Notes under the pieces: model-generated
The model's input: the letters and a program-made list of their open reading frames with translations, nothing else
What the model was told of the DNA's origin: nothing
Database searches by the model: none
Shown here: in pieces, positions 1 through 10,685 of the stretch
Layout: every line of letters starts with the position of its first letter
Position numbering within the stretch: position 1 is the first letter of the stretch
From: Lotus japonicus
Taxonomy: Eukaryota > Streptophyta > Magnoliopsida > Fabales > Fabaceae
DNA: 64,000 nt
Direction: 5' to 3'
NCBI RefSeq assembly: GCF_012489685.1
Contig: NC_080046.1
Location: 20,831,304 to 20,895,303 of the forward strand
Made by a program: the position numbers and the translations under genes

Positions 1-458
1 TAGGATTAGTGTAGGAGTAGAGTTTAGCTCTGACAGTCTTGCTTCATTTGCTTCTTTAGGGGACAAGGTAGTTCCGCCTATAGCTTTTTGTGTGGTTTCC
101 TTATGGGAATCACAGAGTGTTGGTTGGACTTAGGAGGTCTTATTTTCAGACCATTGGGTCAGCTTATTCTCAGTTTTGAGGGATAGTGTTGCGGACACTT
201 ACCTTTATATTTGGCTTGTACATATTGCCTACGGGCGCCACTCTTCTATTACCGTCACTGGAGGTTTACTCGTGACGAGGTTGTTACTTACAGCGGGGGC
301 TGTTTATATATTGTATATTAGTCATATTGCTTTTCGCATTTGGGTTTTATTTAATTCAGTCTTGTCTTAGTTATTATCGAAAAAAAAATATTCACGTTTT
401 TCCGCATTAAGTTTACTTTTGGTTACTAAAGTGACGCCACCGAAATCGGGGTGTTACA
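1..458 (+). mobile_element. 3' end of S-family long LTR (copy S3)
   Basis: This stretch matches the last ~460 bases of the repeat at 4991-9116 (S1), including the A-rich tract and the terminal GGGGTGTTACA. Homology stops exactly at 458. The sequence to the right continues as Sirevirus A1, in the region corresponding to about 39430 of copy A2. So S3 is a third S insertion, with its 5' end left of the window. Its target duplication cannot be tested here; the five bases after it are TTAGG. Confidence 0.8.
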
Positions 459-596
459 TTAGGCGAATTAAAGAGAAGAGTTAATGCAGAGAAGAACGTT
501 TACCACCGGCCAAGGGAGTAAAGAGAAGGGTCAGTTACCAAGAACTTAACCTCGAGAAACTGTAGGAGCATTAACTTTCAAAGAGAAAGTGAAGCC

Positions 597-605
597 TATA
601 TAAAG
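597..605 (+). promoter_or_regulatory. TATA box of antisense ORF in A1
   Basis: TATATAAAG lies 51 bases before the ATG at 656 on the plus strand, antisense to the host retroelement. The same motif at nearly the same distance precedes the homologous ORF in A2 (39573-39581). The geometry predicts a 5' UTR of about 20-30 bases. Inference from motif and conservation only. Confidence 0.6.
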
Positions 606-655
606 CGATGGAGAAATGGGTAAGCTTCACAACTCGATCAAGGTTATAATCAGAA

Positions 656-1048
656 ATGGCTTCATACATGGTTGCACTAGAAGAGCTCAAAAGGAAGGCC
701 TTTGAGGAGGACTTGTTCCTTATTATAAGGCATCCAGAGGGTACAAACATAATACATGAGCTGACGAGGACACTGCTTGAGGAGGATCTTCGTCCAGAGC
801 TGAAGAACGACTTGAAGGAATTTCTAGCCTTCGTGGAAGAAGTTCAAGAACTCAGCCAGCTTGAGCTGAGGCTACTAGAAGAGAAGGACACGATAGAAAG
901 GAAGCTCAAGACAACAGAAGAGGTTCTGGAGAGGAATGAGTTGATCGTCAATCTCAACAACATCCAGTATTCACTGGATCGTCTGGAGAAGGAGAGGTCA
1001 GAGCAGCGCCAAGAGTGCAGAAGAATGAGGAAGGATCCTCCATTCTAG
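656..1048 (+). CDS. antisense-encoded 130-aa charged coiled-coil-like protein of Sirevirus A1
   Basis: This ORF is intact and runs opposite to gag-pol-env of the surrounding retroelement. Its stop codon lies about 215 bases from the convergent end of the envelope-like ORF. The protein begins MASYMVALEEL and is rich in Glu, Lys, Arg and Leu. Residues ~40-120 look like a long amphipathic helix or coiled coil, and it ends RRMRKDPPF. There is no signal peptide or membrane segment. A TATA box (597) precedes it and AATAAA (1100) follows. The A2 copy (39632-40024) has the same length and no indels, with 16 of 130 residues different; by hand count about 26 codons differ synonymously. That bias suggests selection on the protein while the family was active. 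I do not recognise the family. Antisense extra ORFs are known in some Ty3/gypsy Tat-lineage plant elements; I know of none described for Sireviruses. Confidence 0.7.
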   Translation: MASYMVALEELKRKAFEEDLFLIIRHPEGTNIIHELTRTLLEEDLRPELKNDLKEFLAFVEEVQELSQLELRLLEEKDTIERKLKTTEEVLERNELIVNLNNIQYSLDRLEKERSEQRQECRRMRKDPPF

Positions 1049-1099
1049 ACTTTAGGAAAAAAGAAAACGAATGTATGATGTAAACATAAACAGATTATG

Positions 1100-1105
1100 A
1101 ATAAA
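1100..1105 (+). terminator. poly(A) signal of antisense ORF (A1)
   Basis: AATAAA lies about 50 bases after the stop codon of the antisense ORF, preceded by a TGTATGATGTAA stretch of the kind found in plant far-upstream elements. The same arrangement is at 40076-40081 in A2. Confidence 0.5.
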
Positions 1106-1264
1106 AAGATTTTGCAAACATAATGTGACAGAGTATATATATATAGAGATGCAGAGATAATCACAAATGAACAAAGTTGAAAAACTAAAGTGACTTAAAG
1201 AAAAAAATAAATAGAAGTGAAAATAAAAACAAGGTTAAAAGAGAAAAACGAAGAGATACTAAAG

Positions 1265-4200
1265 CTAGGGTTTATCAGATCGACGCAGAAGTTCCATCAT
1301 CATTTGCTTCATGTCTATAAGCATAGACTCATGAGTGTCAAGACGCTGTTCCATGATGTCGAGTCTGGACGAGCTTGACTGAGTAGAGCTGGAAGGAACA
1401 TTCTGAGCAGCTGGAGAAGCTGGAATGGAAGCAGAAGCAGCAGGAGTAAACACTACTGGTGCAAGTGCTTGGCATCTAAGGGCTTCAGCCTCAGCTTCAA
1501 GTCGTTCTGCCTCTAATCTGGCTTGTTCAGCTTGAGCTGCGGCTTGACGTGCAGCTTCTTCTGCTTGTTCTTTCTTTCTTCTGGCCTCTTCAATAGCTGC
1601 AAGAAGCTTATGTCTTTGTTCTTGTTCATGAAGAGCCACTCTTCTTGCAAACCTTTGCTTTGCAGCCTGGATCCTCTGATCCCTTTCAGCAATGAGAAGA
1701 CTCATCATAGCAGGAAAATGAGCAACTAACCAAGTACTCAGATTATCCCATTCTTCAGCAACAGAGTCAGGACACTCACTCAGATCAGTATGCCTTTTGA
1801 CGTTGCGAATCATCAGTGAGGCTTCGTAATTAAACACACTGATGCACTCAGACAGGGAGGTTGGTCTTACGTGAGTGTAGGGAATAATGGATAGGTTGGT
1901 TTCAGGAGAGGTTGGATGGTTGCTGCTGTTTGCCTCAGACACACCTTGAGGAGAACCAATGTTAAACAGATGAGCATTTGGTTCAGAGGTTCCAAGTTGA
2001 GGTTCAGAGGTTTCAACCAGAGGATGTGGTGACCTAACCGAGGAGTGGTTAGACACAGATTGTTCTGGTTCTGGTTGAACTGGCTCTTGTTGCACAGGGT
2101 CAGGTTGAGCCTGTTGAGCCAAAGGATCTGCCTCATGTAAGGGATTGGCCAAGATAGGTTCATCTGGGTCAACTAGACGTTCAGGTCTAGGGCGAGGATA
2201 TCTCCTAGGGCTTGGACAAGTGAGGTAATATTCTTCTAAGGTAGACACCTTTTCTTTCCTGACTTCCATAAATTTACGAACGGATTCAGAGTTGTTGGAA
2301 GGTGAGGAATCAGCAACATTGATTGGGAATGATACAGGAGTAAAGGCTGTGGAAGAATCTGTATCAGTGGTTCTAATAGCCAGACGTTCTGATGCTCTGG
2401 GGACAGAGTGATCAGAAGTTCTGGGTTCAGGTTCTGTTTGGTTGGGCTCTGGTTGTTCAGGAATGATGGGTTCAGAAGTTAATGGGTTATATTGGATGGT
2501 GATGGGTGAGGTTTGATCAGAGGGTCCGGTAGGTTGGTTTTGAAGCATATTCCAAAGAGGTGCTTCATTTGGTGAAGGTTGGAAAAATGAAGACCTTGGG
2601 GAATTGGGTGGTGAAGTGGTTTGTGTGGCTGGTTGGGACTCTGGGATAGGAGTGAGTGGGTTGGAAGATCGTTTGAGCATGGCAGAGATAGGGAGTGCAT
2701 CAAATGTATCTAAATCATCATCAGAAGCAGGGACGGATCCAGAAATTTTATGTAGTGATGGCAATTTATACATATAAATTCGTCATAAAAAAATTAACCT
2801 ATTATATTAAAAGTCAGGACATTTTTTACCAAAGGAGACATAAGTGAAGGCATATTTTACCAAATGTGTCATAAAAACCACATATTTTTACTACTCAAGT
2901 GAGGACATTTAGCAATGTGAAACACAAGTGAGGGCATTTAGCAATGTGGAATATAAGTGAGGACAATTTTTATCAAAGGAATCATAAAAAATCACATACT
3001 TTTACTACTCAAATTTTTTTCTAATGTATTTTTTCATATTTAAGTGAGGGCATTTGCCCTCATACTCTACTACATGGATCCGTCTCTGATCAGAAGCAAT
3101 AGCAGACTTACTTGATGATCGTGCTGAAGACCGAGTCACTCTGACAGGAGTCTCAATCCTTCTGATCACTTGAGCAGCAGGTTCCACACATGTGGGCTTC
3201 ACCACGAGTCTTACTTGTTTCTTCTTCTTCTTGGGAGGAGAAGGACCATCGTTATTGTCACCATTATCACCATCATCTGGCTTGGTGGTGTCTTCATGTT
3301 TCCTCTTAGGCTGGTCAGCCTTCTTCTTCTTCTTCTTCTTCTTCTGAGATCCATCAAATTCCTCATAGGATTCTTCTAAGACCATCTTCCTCTGAACTTT
3401 CTTCTAGGGAAGAGAGTCAAACTCTGGAGCGGGGGGCAATCTTCTGAAGAATTCATCTAAATCAATCTCATACCCTTGATTCTTCAGATCATCAACGAAA
3501 CACCGAATTGCTTCAGGATTGTCAGCCTGGGTCCACAGAGGGTAGTCATTCAGAGGCACCCTTCTCTTCCTGATTTCAGAGGATGTATCTTCATGAGCTG
3601 GGGCAATCTTCGTCTTGACCAAACCCATCTTCTTCAGAGAGTTAGCAGTGAAGACATCACTGACTATGGTGGTCAGATCCTCTATGCATCCAGCATTGAC
3701 CATATCTTGCACAAGGTTGCTCTCAATGAAGAGATCTGACAGCAATCTCCCAAAGGGAATATATTTGATGGCGGACTTGATGGAGGCAGTAGTTCTTGAC
3801 TTCCTGACACATTCCTTCAGGTAAGAGAACAGGAAGAAGGGAAGACAGATCTTCTTCTTGTCTTGGATGAAGAACTGCATCGCCTTCTGGCAGAAGTTGA
3901 TGTAATCTGGAGAACTGCCCTTTGGCCTCTGGTTGATACAGTGCAGCAGAATCTTGTGCCAGATTCTGAGCTTGGGATGCAGATCCACCACCTTGTAATC
4001 AGTCTTGCCCGGTTTGTATGTGGTGTACAGAGCCTTGTTGGTGTCATCTCTCGTTTTGGGTTTCAGCTTCGATTCAGTGAGTTGAAATCGATACCCATGT
4101 GCAGTGTCTGCACCTAGCAGATTAACGAATGACTTCTCCGTGATTATGATCCTTCTTCCAGCGATGTAGGAAACCACCTGAGTATCATCGCAGTCGGCGT

Positions 4201-4531
4201 GCTTCCAGAATTCCTTGACCAATTTGTCATACACCGATCCTCGAAGCCTGTTGAAGTAATTTTCCCAGCCTTGAACATGGACTTCAGGACGAAGATCATA
4301 CCCATTTATAGCAAGATTGTCGAGGTCGAATCTCCATTCTGCCAGTACTTGAAGTTCTTCAGGAGCGTACACACAGTGAACGGCACAGCCCCGTTCTGCG
4401 ATAGGAATCATCTGCTCTTGAGCTTGACCTTGATCAGGAGCTTCAGGACCCAATTGGCCTGTAGCTTGACCTACTACCATGTGAGGAAAACTTGTTGCTT
4501 CAGCGGCGTCATTTCTGGTTTGTCTCACCAT
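1265..4531 (-). pseudogene. envelope-like ORF of Sirevirus A1, broken
   Basis: Reading starts at the ATG at 4529-4531 (MVRQTRN...). The N-terminal ~375 residues form a globular domain resembling the envelope-like/plant-transposon-protein ORF that follows pol in SIRE-type elements (motifs WENYFNRLRG, NLLGAD, RPKGSSPDYINF). A lysine-rich NLS-like stretch follows, then a Ser/Pro/Gln-rich region, then an Ala/Glu/Arg-rich coiled coil near the C-terminus (about 1450-1690) ending LLRRSDKP. Breaks: an in-frame TAG at 3404-3406 where A2 has a sense codon, and a 361-base MITE at 2728-3088. A membrane-fusion role has never been shown for this class; 'envelope-like' is a family label. The opposite-strand neighbour at 656-1048 converges on it. 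Confidence 0.72.
2728..3088. mobile_element. hAT-type MITE, 361 bp
   Basis: The element has inverted ends CAGGGACGGATCC and GGATCCGTCTCTG and is flanked by perfect 8-bp direct repeats ATCAGAAG (2720-2727 and 3089-3096). It is AT-rich and has no ORF of its own. The A2 homologue near 41695 lacks it. The CAG-start termini and 8-bp duplication are characteristic of hAT-derived MITEs. It sits inside the env-like ORF of A1. Confidence 0.9.
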
Positions 4532-4985
4532 TTTGAGCGGTTGAAGGTTTTGGGTAGAAGATGAAGATGATGAATATAGAGAGAGAGATCGTGGGTGAGA
4601 GGTTTTGAAAAACTGAAGAGAGAGAATGTAAAACCTTAAGTGTTGGAGAACGTGTGTGCATAGTGAGTTTTTAAAAGTAACCGTTGTTGATCAAAAAGCA
4701 GGTTAAAATCAACGGTTAAAAATTAAAGACATCATAGTAACAGTAAATACACATATCACACGTAGGAGAGAAGCACATCTACACATATTATGACAGACTG
4801 TCACACGGGCACAAGGAACTATGCATCAGGGAAACTGACACACGTTTACTATCTCAGCTTCAGAGTCAGCACCAATGGGTACATAAACTCTGATTGAGTT
4901 ACCTTCTGAACTAGACATCTTCTGATCAAGAAGTATCATAGTCAGAGGTTCTGGTCCATCTTCACTCTGGACAAAAGTCCATATG
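4532..4985 (-). other. A1 spacer between pol end and envelope-like ORF
   Basis: Non-coding region corresponding to 43116-43559 in A2. It holds the presumed leader of the env-like ORF. I see no separate gene. The pol side is cut by insertion S1 at 4990/4991. Confidence 0.6.
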
Positions 4986-5707
4986 CAGATTGTAAGGCCC
5001 GAGTTTTAGGCTTATGTTAAGTGAATAAACTTTTTATTCACGATTAGGGTTGATGTAATGTGAAGGGAAACCTGAACGAAAGTTTATTAAATGAAATATA
5101 TTTATGAAGGAGAAAGTTCAGGAAAAGTTCAAGGATTTCATTATGATCGATAAAAGTTATAGCACGAACGTTTTACGCTTAAACCTAGGTCAGAAACCCT
5201 AGTATATAGCTAATTTTCACTTTTAGGCACGCTGGCAGTTAATTCCAAAAATCTTCAGAGAAATGTTAGAATTTCTCTTCTTCCATATATAACAATCGTT
5301 TCGAGGCGAAACTCTAGGATCTACGAACGTCCGATTCCAATCATCGGAAGTTTGCCGAAACCGAATCCCTGGTATTTCAAAACCCTAGAATTTCCCGACT
5401 TTGAGGACTTTATCTATTCAGAGCTTCAAATGAATATTCCACACGCGTACACCCATTTCTCTTGATGATTTCAATCTTTCTTCAGAAGGAAGTTTTCCAT
5501 TCCGACATTCGAGGCAAAAAGCAACTTATCGGGTAAAATAGTTTTACACCGACTTTGCACCGACTTTGCATTAGTTGCCAAAAATACAAGGAGACATCTT
5601 CTTAGCTTGGGAATTCCTTTGCCAAAACCTATCTTAGAATTCATGGTGAATGACGCCGGAAAAATCGGATTCGCGGAACTTTCATTTTCCCGCGAATTTC
5701 CACCTTC

Positions 5708-5715
5708 TATATATA
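5708..5715 (+). promoter_or_regulatory. TATA box inside S1 LTR
   Basis: TATATATA about 720 bases into the repeat is followed by a purine-rich, leader-like stretch. The block is kept in S2 (about 37074-37083, opposite strand). It fits a U3 promoter and fixes the likely orientation of the LTR as starting TGTAAGG. Confidence 0.5.
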
Positions 5716-7243
5716 GCAAACAAAGGAAGAAAAAACACAATTTTCCTCCATTTTCTCTCCTCTAAACCGCGGCCAAGAACAAGGAAGAAGGAAGAAGAGT
5801 TTTTCTTCATCGTTTGCTTGATCGTCGATCAATCAGTTGCTACTTCAAGGTTTCGAGGTATAGTCGCTAATCCTTACCTCCGATCGCTTTTTCCATAGCT
5901 TTTCTGTAGAGTTTTCTGAGCGGATAGTTTATGGGTTTTTGCAAAACTATCCTGAATCTTTCATTTCTGATTCTAAACCTCTTCTATGTATGCCCAAGAT
6001 CACTTCTGCCGGATTAGATTTTCCGTTATGTCGCCGGAATTCCGCCGGAATCAATTTGAACCTAAAATACCCATTTTATGTAGTTTTTGAGTAAAGTTCC
6101 AACCTCTAGGCTGAAAACTATCGCCTTAGCTTAGTGCTAGTAGGATTAGTTGTCATAAACGTCGTTGGTGACGTCCCTGCAAAATTTTATTTTTGGGATT
6201 TCAGTTTTGAAAATCCTAAGTTAAAAATCATGACCAAAATACCCCTGCGACAGTTTTTGATCCGATAATTTTTCCGAGTTCAGAATACCCTTAGTTACGG
6301 CTTATGAAAGCATAGGAACCAAGTTTGATCGAAGAAAAATCGAACCCTACAATTACCTATAGTGGCCGAGAGCTATAAGGGGGGAGGAGGAAATTTCCTT
6401 TTCCGAAAACTTGTCTTTTCGCGCTAGATTATCGTACCTTAGAGTATAGATTACTTCGAGTAACCTTAGTAAGTATCGATAGCTTAGTTTCCGATAGATT
6501 CTGATTGATTTTTGTGGTTTTGTTCTAAAGGTGATTTTGAGGAATTTCCTGAGGATCAACACCTTGCTTGTGAAGAAGAGTTTGAAGTTTTTGCTGGAGA
6601 ACCTTCAGGTGAGGGCTTCTCACTGAATCTCTAGTTAATGCTTAGGGTCGATATTTCGACATTGTTTACTGTTTATGCACTGAGATTGAGTGTGATTGAA
6701 AATGTTTTCTGAGGCTTCGGCTGACAATGTAGATGATTCATCTACTGAATGTTTTTGAAGATTGACTTACATGCTATGTGCTATGTGGGTAATCTAGGAT
6801 GTGTGGTGCATGCTTTATATGCTAAGTGCTAAGTGTTTATGATGCGATTTATTGATATATGACATGTTGTTGATTGTGATGATTTAAATATGCTTTACAC
6901 TGAAAATCTGAGATTCTGAATGGTGAGAATAGCGGGCAGGTCATGCCGATTTTATTTTGAGAGTTTTGAGAAAGTTTGATAGGACGAACGAGGTTCGGGC
7001 CTTGTATAGGGTTTATCGATCGAGACATTCTCTGGAGTCATTTGGGGATTCGAAGATCCCGAGAACTTATAGGAATTGCGATAAGACTAAAAAGGATATT
7101 ATTTTGAAAAGAAAATTCATAAGACATTAAACAACCTCTAAATCTTTAAGTAAGGGTAATAATCTCGAAAGGAGGCTTTGGATGAAAATCATAGTATGGA
7201 AAACGAGAAGTGTCGTTGGATCCAAGTGTTGAGTCTGTTGTTG

Positions 7244-7462
7244 TTGTGCTGTTGGAGCAGCGTTGGTTGTTGTGCTGTTGGAGCAGCGTTGGTTGTTGTG
7301 CTGTTGGAGCAGCGATGTTGTTGGGCTATCCTGGGGATAAGTCCGGGGAACCGTTAGTTCCCGAGTATGTGATACTCTTGTGCTGTTGGAGCAGCGATGT
7401 TGTTGGGCTATCCTGGGGATAAGTCCGGGGAACCGTTAGTTCCCGAGTATGTAATACTCTTG
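7244..7462 (+). repeat. 26-bp x3 and 82-bp x2 minisatellite in S1
   Basis: A 26-base unit (TTGTGCTGTTGGAGCAGCGT...) starts at 7244, 7270 and 7296. An 82-base unit then starts at 7299 and 7381, with a partial third at 7463. S2 has only one copy of the longer unit (35390-35470 region), so the array changes copy number within the family. Confidence 0.85.
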
Positions 7463-8148
7463 TGCTGTTGGAGCAGCGATGTGTGTTGTGAAGTGTGTCT
7501 TTTGTCGCAGAATCGACTTTGCCTTAGGGTAAGATTTTAGAGACTTTAATTTACCTAGAACACGTGGCGACGTGTCGAGTGAGATCGGAGACGTTGGTTG
7601 ACTAATCATCCTGCATTCATGCAACATTAATGGGGTATTAACACAGGACGTACTCTGGACCTCGTCGGATTCCAAAATGGTCATAAGACCCGGATTTCCG
7701 TGATAGAGCGTCTGTAGACGTCTCTTGTAGCAGACCGAAATGGCAGACCTACGGGTTACGGCTGATCTGACTACCGTTGTTGTTGGAGTAAGAGGCACGC
7801 GGGCCGAAATGGCACCACCGTGGCTGGTGAAGGGCTGATCCGTTGATGTCCATCCGTTCCGGATTGCATATTGGTTGACTGGGTTAACCTGCATACATAT
7901 CATGCAACATGCATACTAATTTAGTTGTTGAGTGTGATTGCTATTTGATTATCTTACTTGTAACATGCTAAGTGTTATTATTGCGTTCATGTTATTGTGG
8001 AACATGCAACCCTAGGAATGATATCTTTAGCTATAAGCCTAAGTGGCTATCTATTATTTGTACCTATTGGGTTTATTATCTACATAGTTCTTTAGAGTTG
8101 ACCCTCGCGTCTTCTGTGTGTGTTTTGGCGGACAACGCCTTTTGTCAG

Positions 8149-8628
8149 ATGAACATTGCGGATTGGTTCGCAATGGTCCACCCTTCGGGGGGGATTAGGT
8201 ACGAGATGATCGACCAGGATGACCCCGGGTCGTGGGTGGTTGACCCTGCGAGCCACCGAGCGACGTATTCGGGGCGTATCATGGAGGACCACGTGGATAG
8301 TGGAGGACTCTTGAGGTCAGGAGTGTTGAGGCGATGCTCTATCAGCTTCAACTTGCCACCGGGCGTTCACTGTGGACCAGGCCTTGGAGGAGCACCGCTG
8401 CCACCGTCATCTTCAGAGGAGGAGGATCCCTCAGAGGAGATTCCAGTGGGAGTGCTTTCGGCAGGGTCTAGTGCACCCTCCGTTGCGATCATTGATGATC
8501 AGGGTTCGGACCCTAAGCCCGTGAGTCCAGCATCGGAGAGCGTTGCAGGAGCGAGGGGAGGACGGATAGGGTTGATAGACTTGGTCGTTCTGGATTCTGA
8601 TTCAGACGACGATCATGCTAGCACATAG
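8149..8628 (+). CDS. 159-aa ORF carried in S1 LTR, unknown function
   Basis: The open frame is longer upstream, but the first ATG (MNIADWF...) gives 159 codons, and the same ATG gives exactly 159 codons in S2 (34242-34721). The N-terminal part (WFAMVHPSGG, DDPGSWVVDP) looks folded. The middle is Ser/Pro/Glu-rich (SSSEEEDPSEE) and the C-terminus is acidic (LDSDSDDDHAST). About ten residues differ between copies, with no stop or indel. I do not recognise the family. It could be an exon of a spliced transcript starting at the TATA box at 5708, or a reading frame kept by chance in young copies. Confidence 0.45.
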   Translation: MNIADWFAMVHPSGGIRYEMIDQDDPGSWVVDPASHRATYSGRIMEDHVDSGGLLRSGVLRRCSISFNLPPGVHCGPGLGGAPLPPSSSEEEDPSEEIPVGVLSAGSSAPSVAIIDDQGSDPKPVSPASESVAGARGGRIGLIDLVVLDSDSDDDHAST

Positions 8629-9121
8629 TTTTGAGTGTTGGTATGAGCTCCTCGAGTTAGGATTAGTGTAGGAGTAGAGTTTTTGCTCTGACAGTCTCGC
8701 TTCATTTGTTACTTAGGGGACAGGGTAGATCCGCCTATAGCTTTTTGTGTGGTTTCCTTACGGGAATCACAGAGAGTTGGTTGGACTTAGGAGGTCTTAT
8801 TTTCAGGCCATTGGGTCAGCTGATTCTCAGTTTTGAGGGATGGTGTTGCGGGCACTTCACCCTTTTCATTTGGTTAGTATATATTGCCTACGGGCATTGC
8901 ACTTTTCTTTCCGTCACTGGAGGTTACTCGTGACGAGGTTGTTACTTACAGCGGGGGCTGCTTATATATTGTATATTAGTTTTATTACTTTTCGCATTTG
9001 GGTTTTATTTAATTCAGTCTTGTCTTAGTTATTATCAAAAAAAAAATATTCACGTTTTTCCGCATTAAGTTTACTTTTGGTTACTAAAGTGACGCCACCG
9101 AAATCGGGGTGTTACACAGAT

Positions 9122-10680
9122 TTTTCAAAATGAAATTAAATCTATCCTCTGCCAAGGGCTTTGTAAAGATATCTGCCCATTGATGGTCAGTATCAACAAA
9201 CTTCAGAAGAAGTACGCCCTTCTGTACATAATCTCTAATAAAATGATACTTTACCTCAATGTGCTTTGCCCTTGAATGTAAGATAGGATTCTTACTCAAT
9301 GAAATTGCAGCAGTGTTATCACAATAGATTGGGATATTGCTCTCAAGGATCTGATAGTCCTCCAGCTGATGTTTCATCCAGAGCATCTGAGTGCTGCATA
9401 TTGCTGCTGAGATATATTCTGCCTCTGCAGTGGATAGTGCAATGGTTGATTGCCTCTTGCTTGCCCATGAGACTAGATTACTTCCCAGAAATTGACAATT
9501 TCCAGAAGTGCTTTTTCTCTCTGTTCTATCTCCAGCATAATCAGCATCACAATAACCTGAAAGCTTATACTCTGATGCTTTCTTATACATCAAGCCAAGG
9601 TTAGTGGTACCTTTCAGATACCTTAGGATCCTCTTAACAGCAGTTAAGTGGGTTTCCCTTGGGTCTGATTAGAAACGAGCACATAAATGAACACTAAACA
9701 ATATATCTGGCCTAGATGCAGTTAAGTATAGAAGTGAACCTATCATCCCACGATAGAGCTTCTGACATACTTTACCACTTTCATCTTCTTTCTCCAGAAT
9801 GCATGTAGGATGCATTGGAGTCTTGGCGACTGTAGATTCCAGCATATTGAACTTCTTCAGAAGTTCTTTAGTGTACTTGCTCTGATGGATATATGTTCCT
9901 TCTGGTGTTTGATCAACTTGTATTCCCAGAAAGTACTTTAGTTCTCCCATCATACTCATCTCAAATTCAGCCTGCATCATCTCAGAAAATTATTTGCATA
10001 GAGATTGATTAGCAGATCAAATATAATATCATCAACATAGATTTGCACAATTAAGATATCATCTTTATAAGTTTTACAAAAGAGAGTTGTATCTACTTTA
10101 CCCCTTACAAACTCATTCTCCAGAAGGAATGAGCTGAGTCTCTCATACCATGCTCTGGGGGCTTGCTTCAGACCATAGAGTGATTTCTTCAGTTTGAACA
10201 CATGGTCTGGATTCTTCTCATCTTCAAAACCTGGGGGTTGATGAACGTAGACTTCCTCTGATATATAACCGTTTAGGAAGGCACTCTTTACATCCATCTG
10301 ATGAAGAACTATGTTGTGATTCACTAAGAAAGAGATCAACAGTCTGATTGCTTCTAGTCTTGCTACTGGAGCAAATGTTTCTGTGTAGTCTATTCCTTCT
10401 TGCTGGTTGTAGCCTTGAGCAACTAGCCTTGCCTTGTTTCTGACTACATCTCCTTTCTCATTCAACTTGTTTCTGAACACCCATTTTGTTCCAATTACAT
10501 GGACACTCCCAGGCTTCTTCACTAAGCTCCAAACATCGTTTTTGGAGAATTGATTCAATTCTTCTTCCATGGCCAGAATCCAATCCTTGTCCTGAAGAGC
10601 TTCATCTATGGACTTGGGTTCAATTAAGGACACTAATCCTTTCAGACTAAGCAGGGTCTCTTCGGAGGGTCTGAAGGCTG
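9122..10680 (-). pseudogene. reverse transcriptase-RNase H of Sirevirus A1, broken
   Basis: Copia RT motifs are clear: [48 protein letters not shown]. The RNase H part has [26 protein letters not shown] and the terminal IFTKPL. Lesions relative to A2: a 1-base deletion just after YVDD (about 10010-10020), an in-frame TAA near 9670 (CAA to TAA, consistent with C-to-T decay) and the loss of pol's last codons to S1 at 9121. The upstream part of the same frame (PR-INT) is at 20155-21665, separated by Sirevirus B. Confidence 0.88.
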
Positions 10681-10685
10681 ATCTG

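Larger units (their letters stand above)
4991..9116 (+). mobile_element. S-family long solo LTR (copy S1), 4,126 bp
   Basis: The element begins TGTAAGGCCCGAG and ends GGGGTGTTACA, with 5-bp target duplications CAGAT at 4986-4990 and 9117-9121. The uninserted site is visible at 43575-43600 in A2. The two ends are not repeats of each other and no gag or pol is present, so it behaves as one very long LTR left by recombination, probably of a Ty3/gypsy element (inference from size and TG...CA ends). It carries a TATA box (5708), a 159-codon ORF (8149-8628), minisatellites (7244-7462) and a G-box-type palindrome (about 7560-7576) also kept in S2. Copy S2 is at 33753-37800 and S3 at 1-458. Confidence 0.8.

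Noticed and set aside
7436..7903. 155-codon minus-strand ORF in S1
   Set aside because: It overlaps the minisatellite and is antisense to the S promoter. The S2 counterpart is split into shorter frames.
4991..9116. complete DNA transposon
   Set aside because: 5-bp duplications, TG...CA ends and no terminal inverted repeat beyond a few bases point to an LTR.
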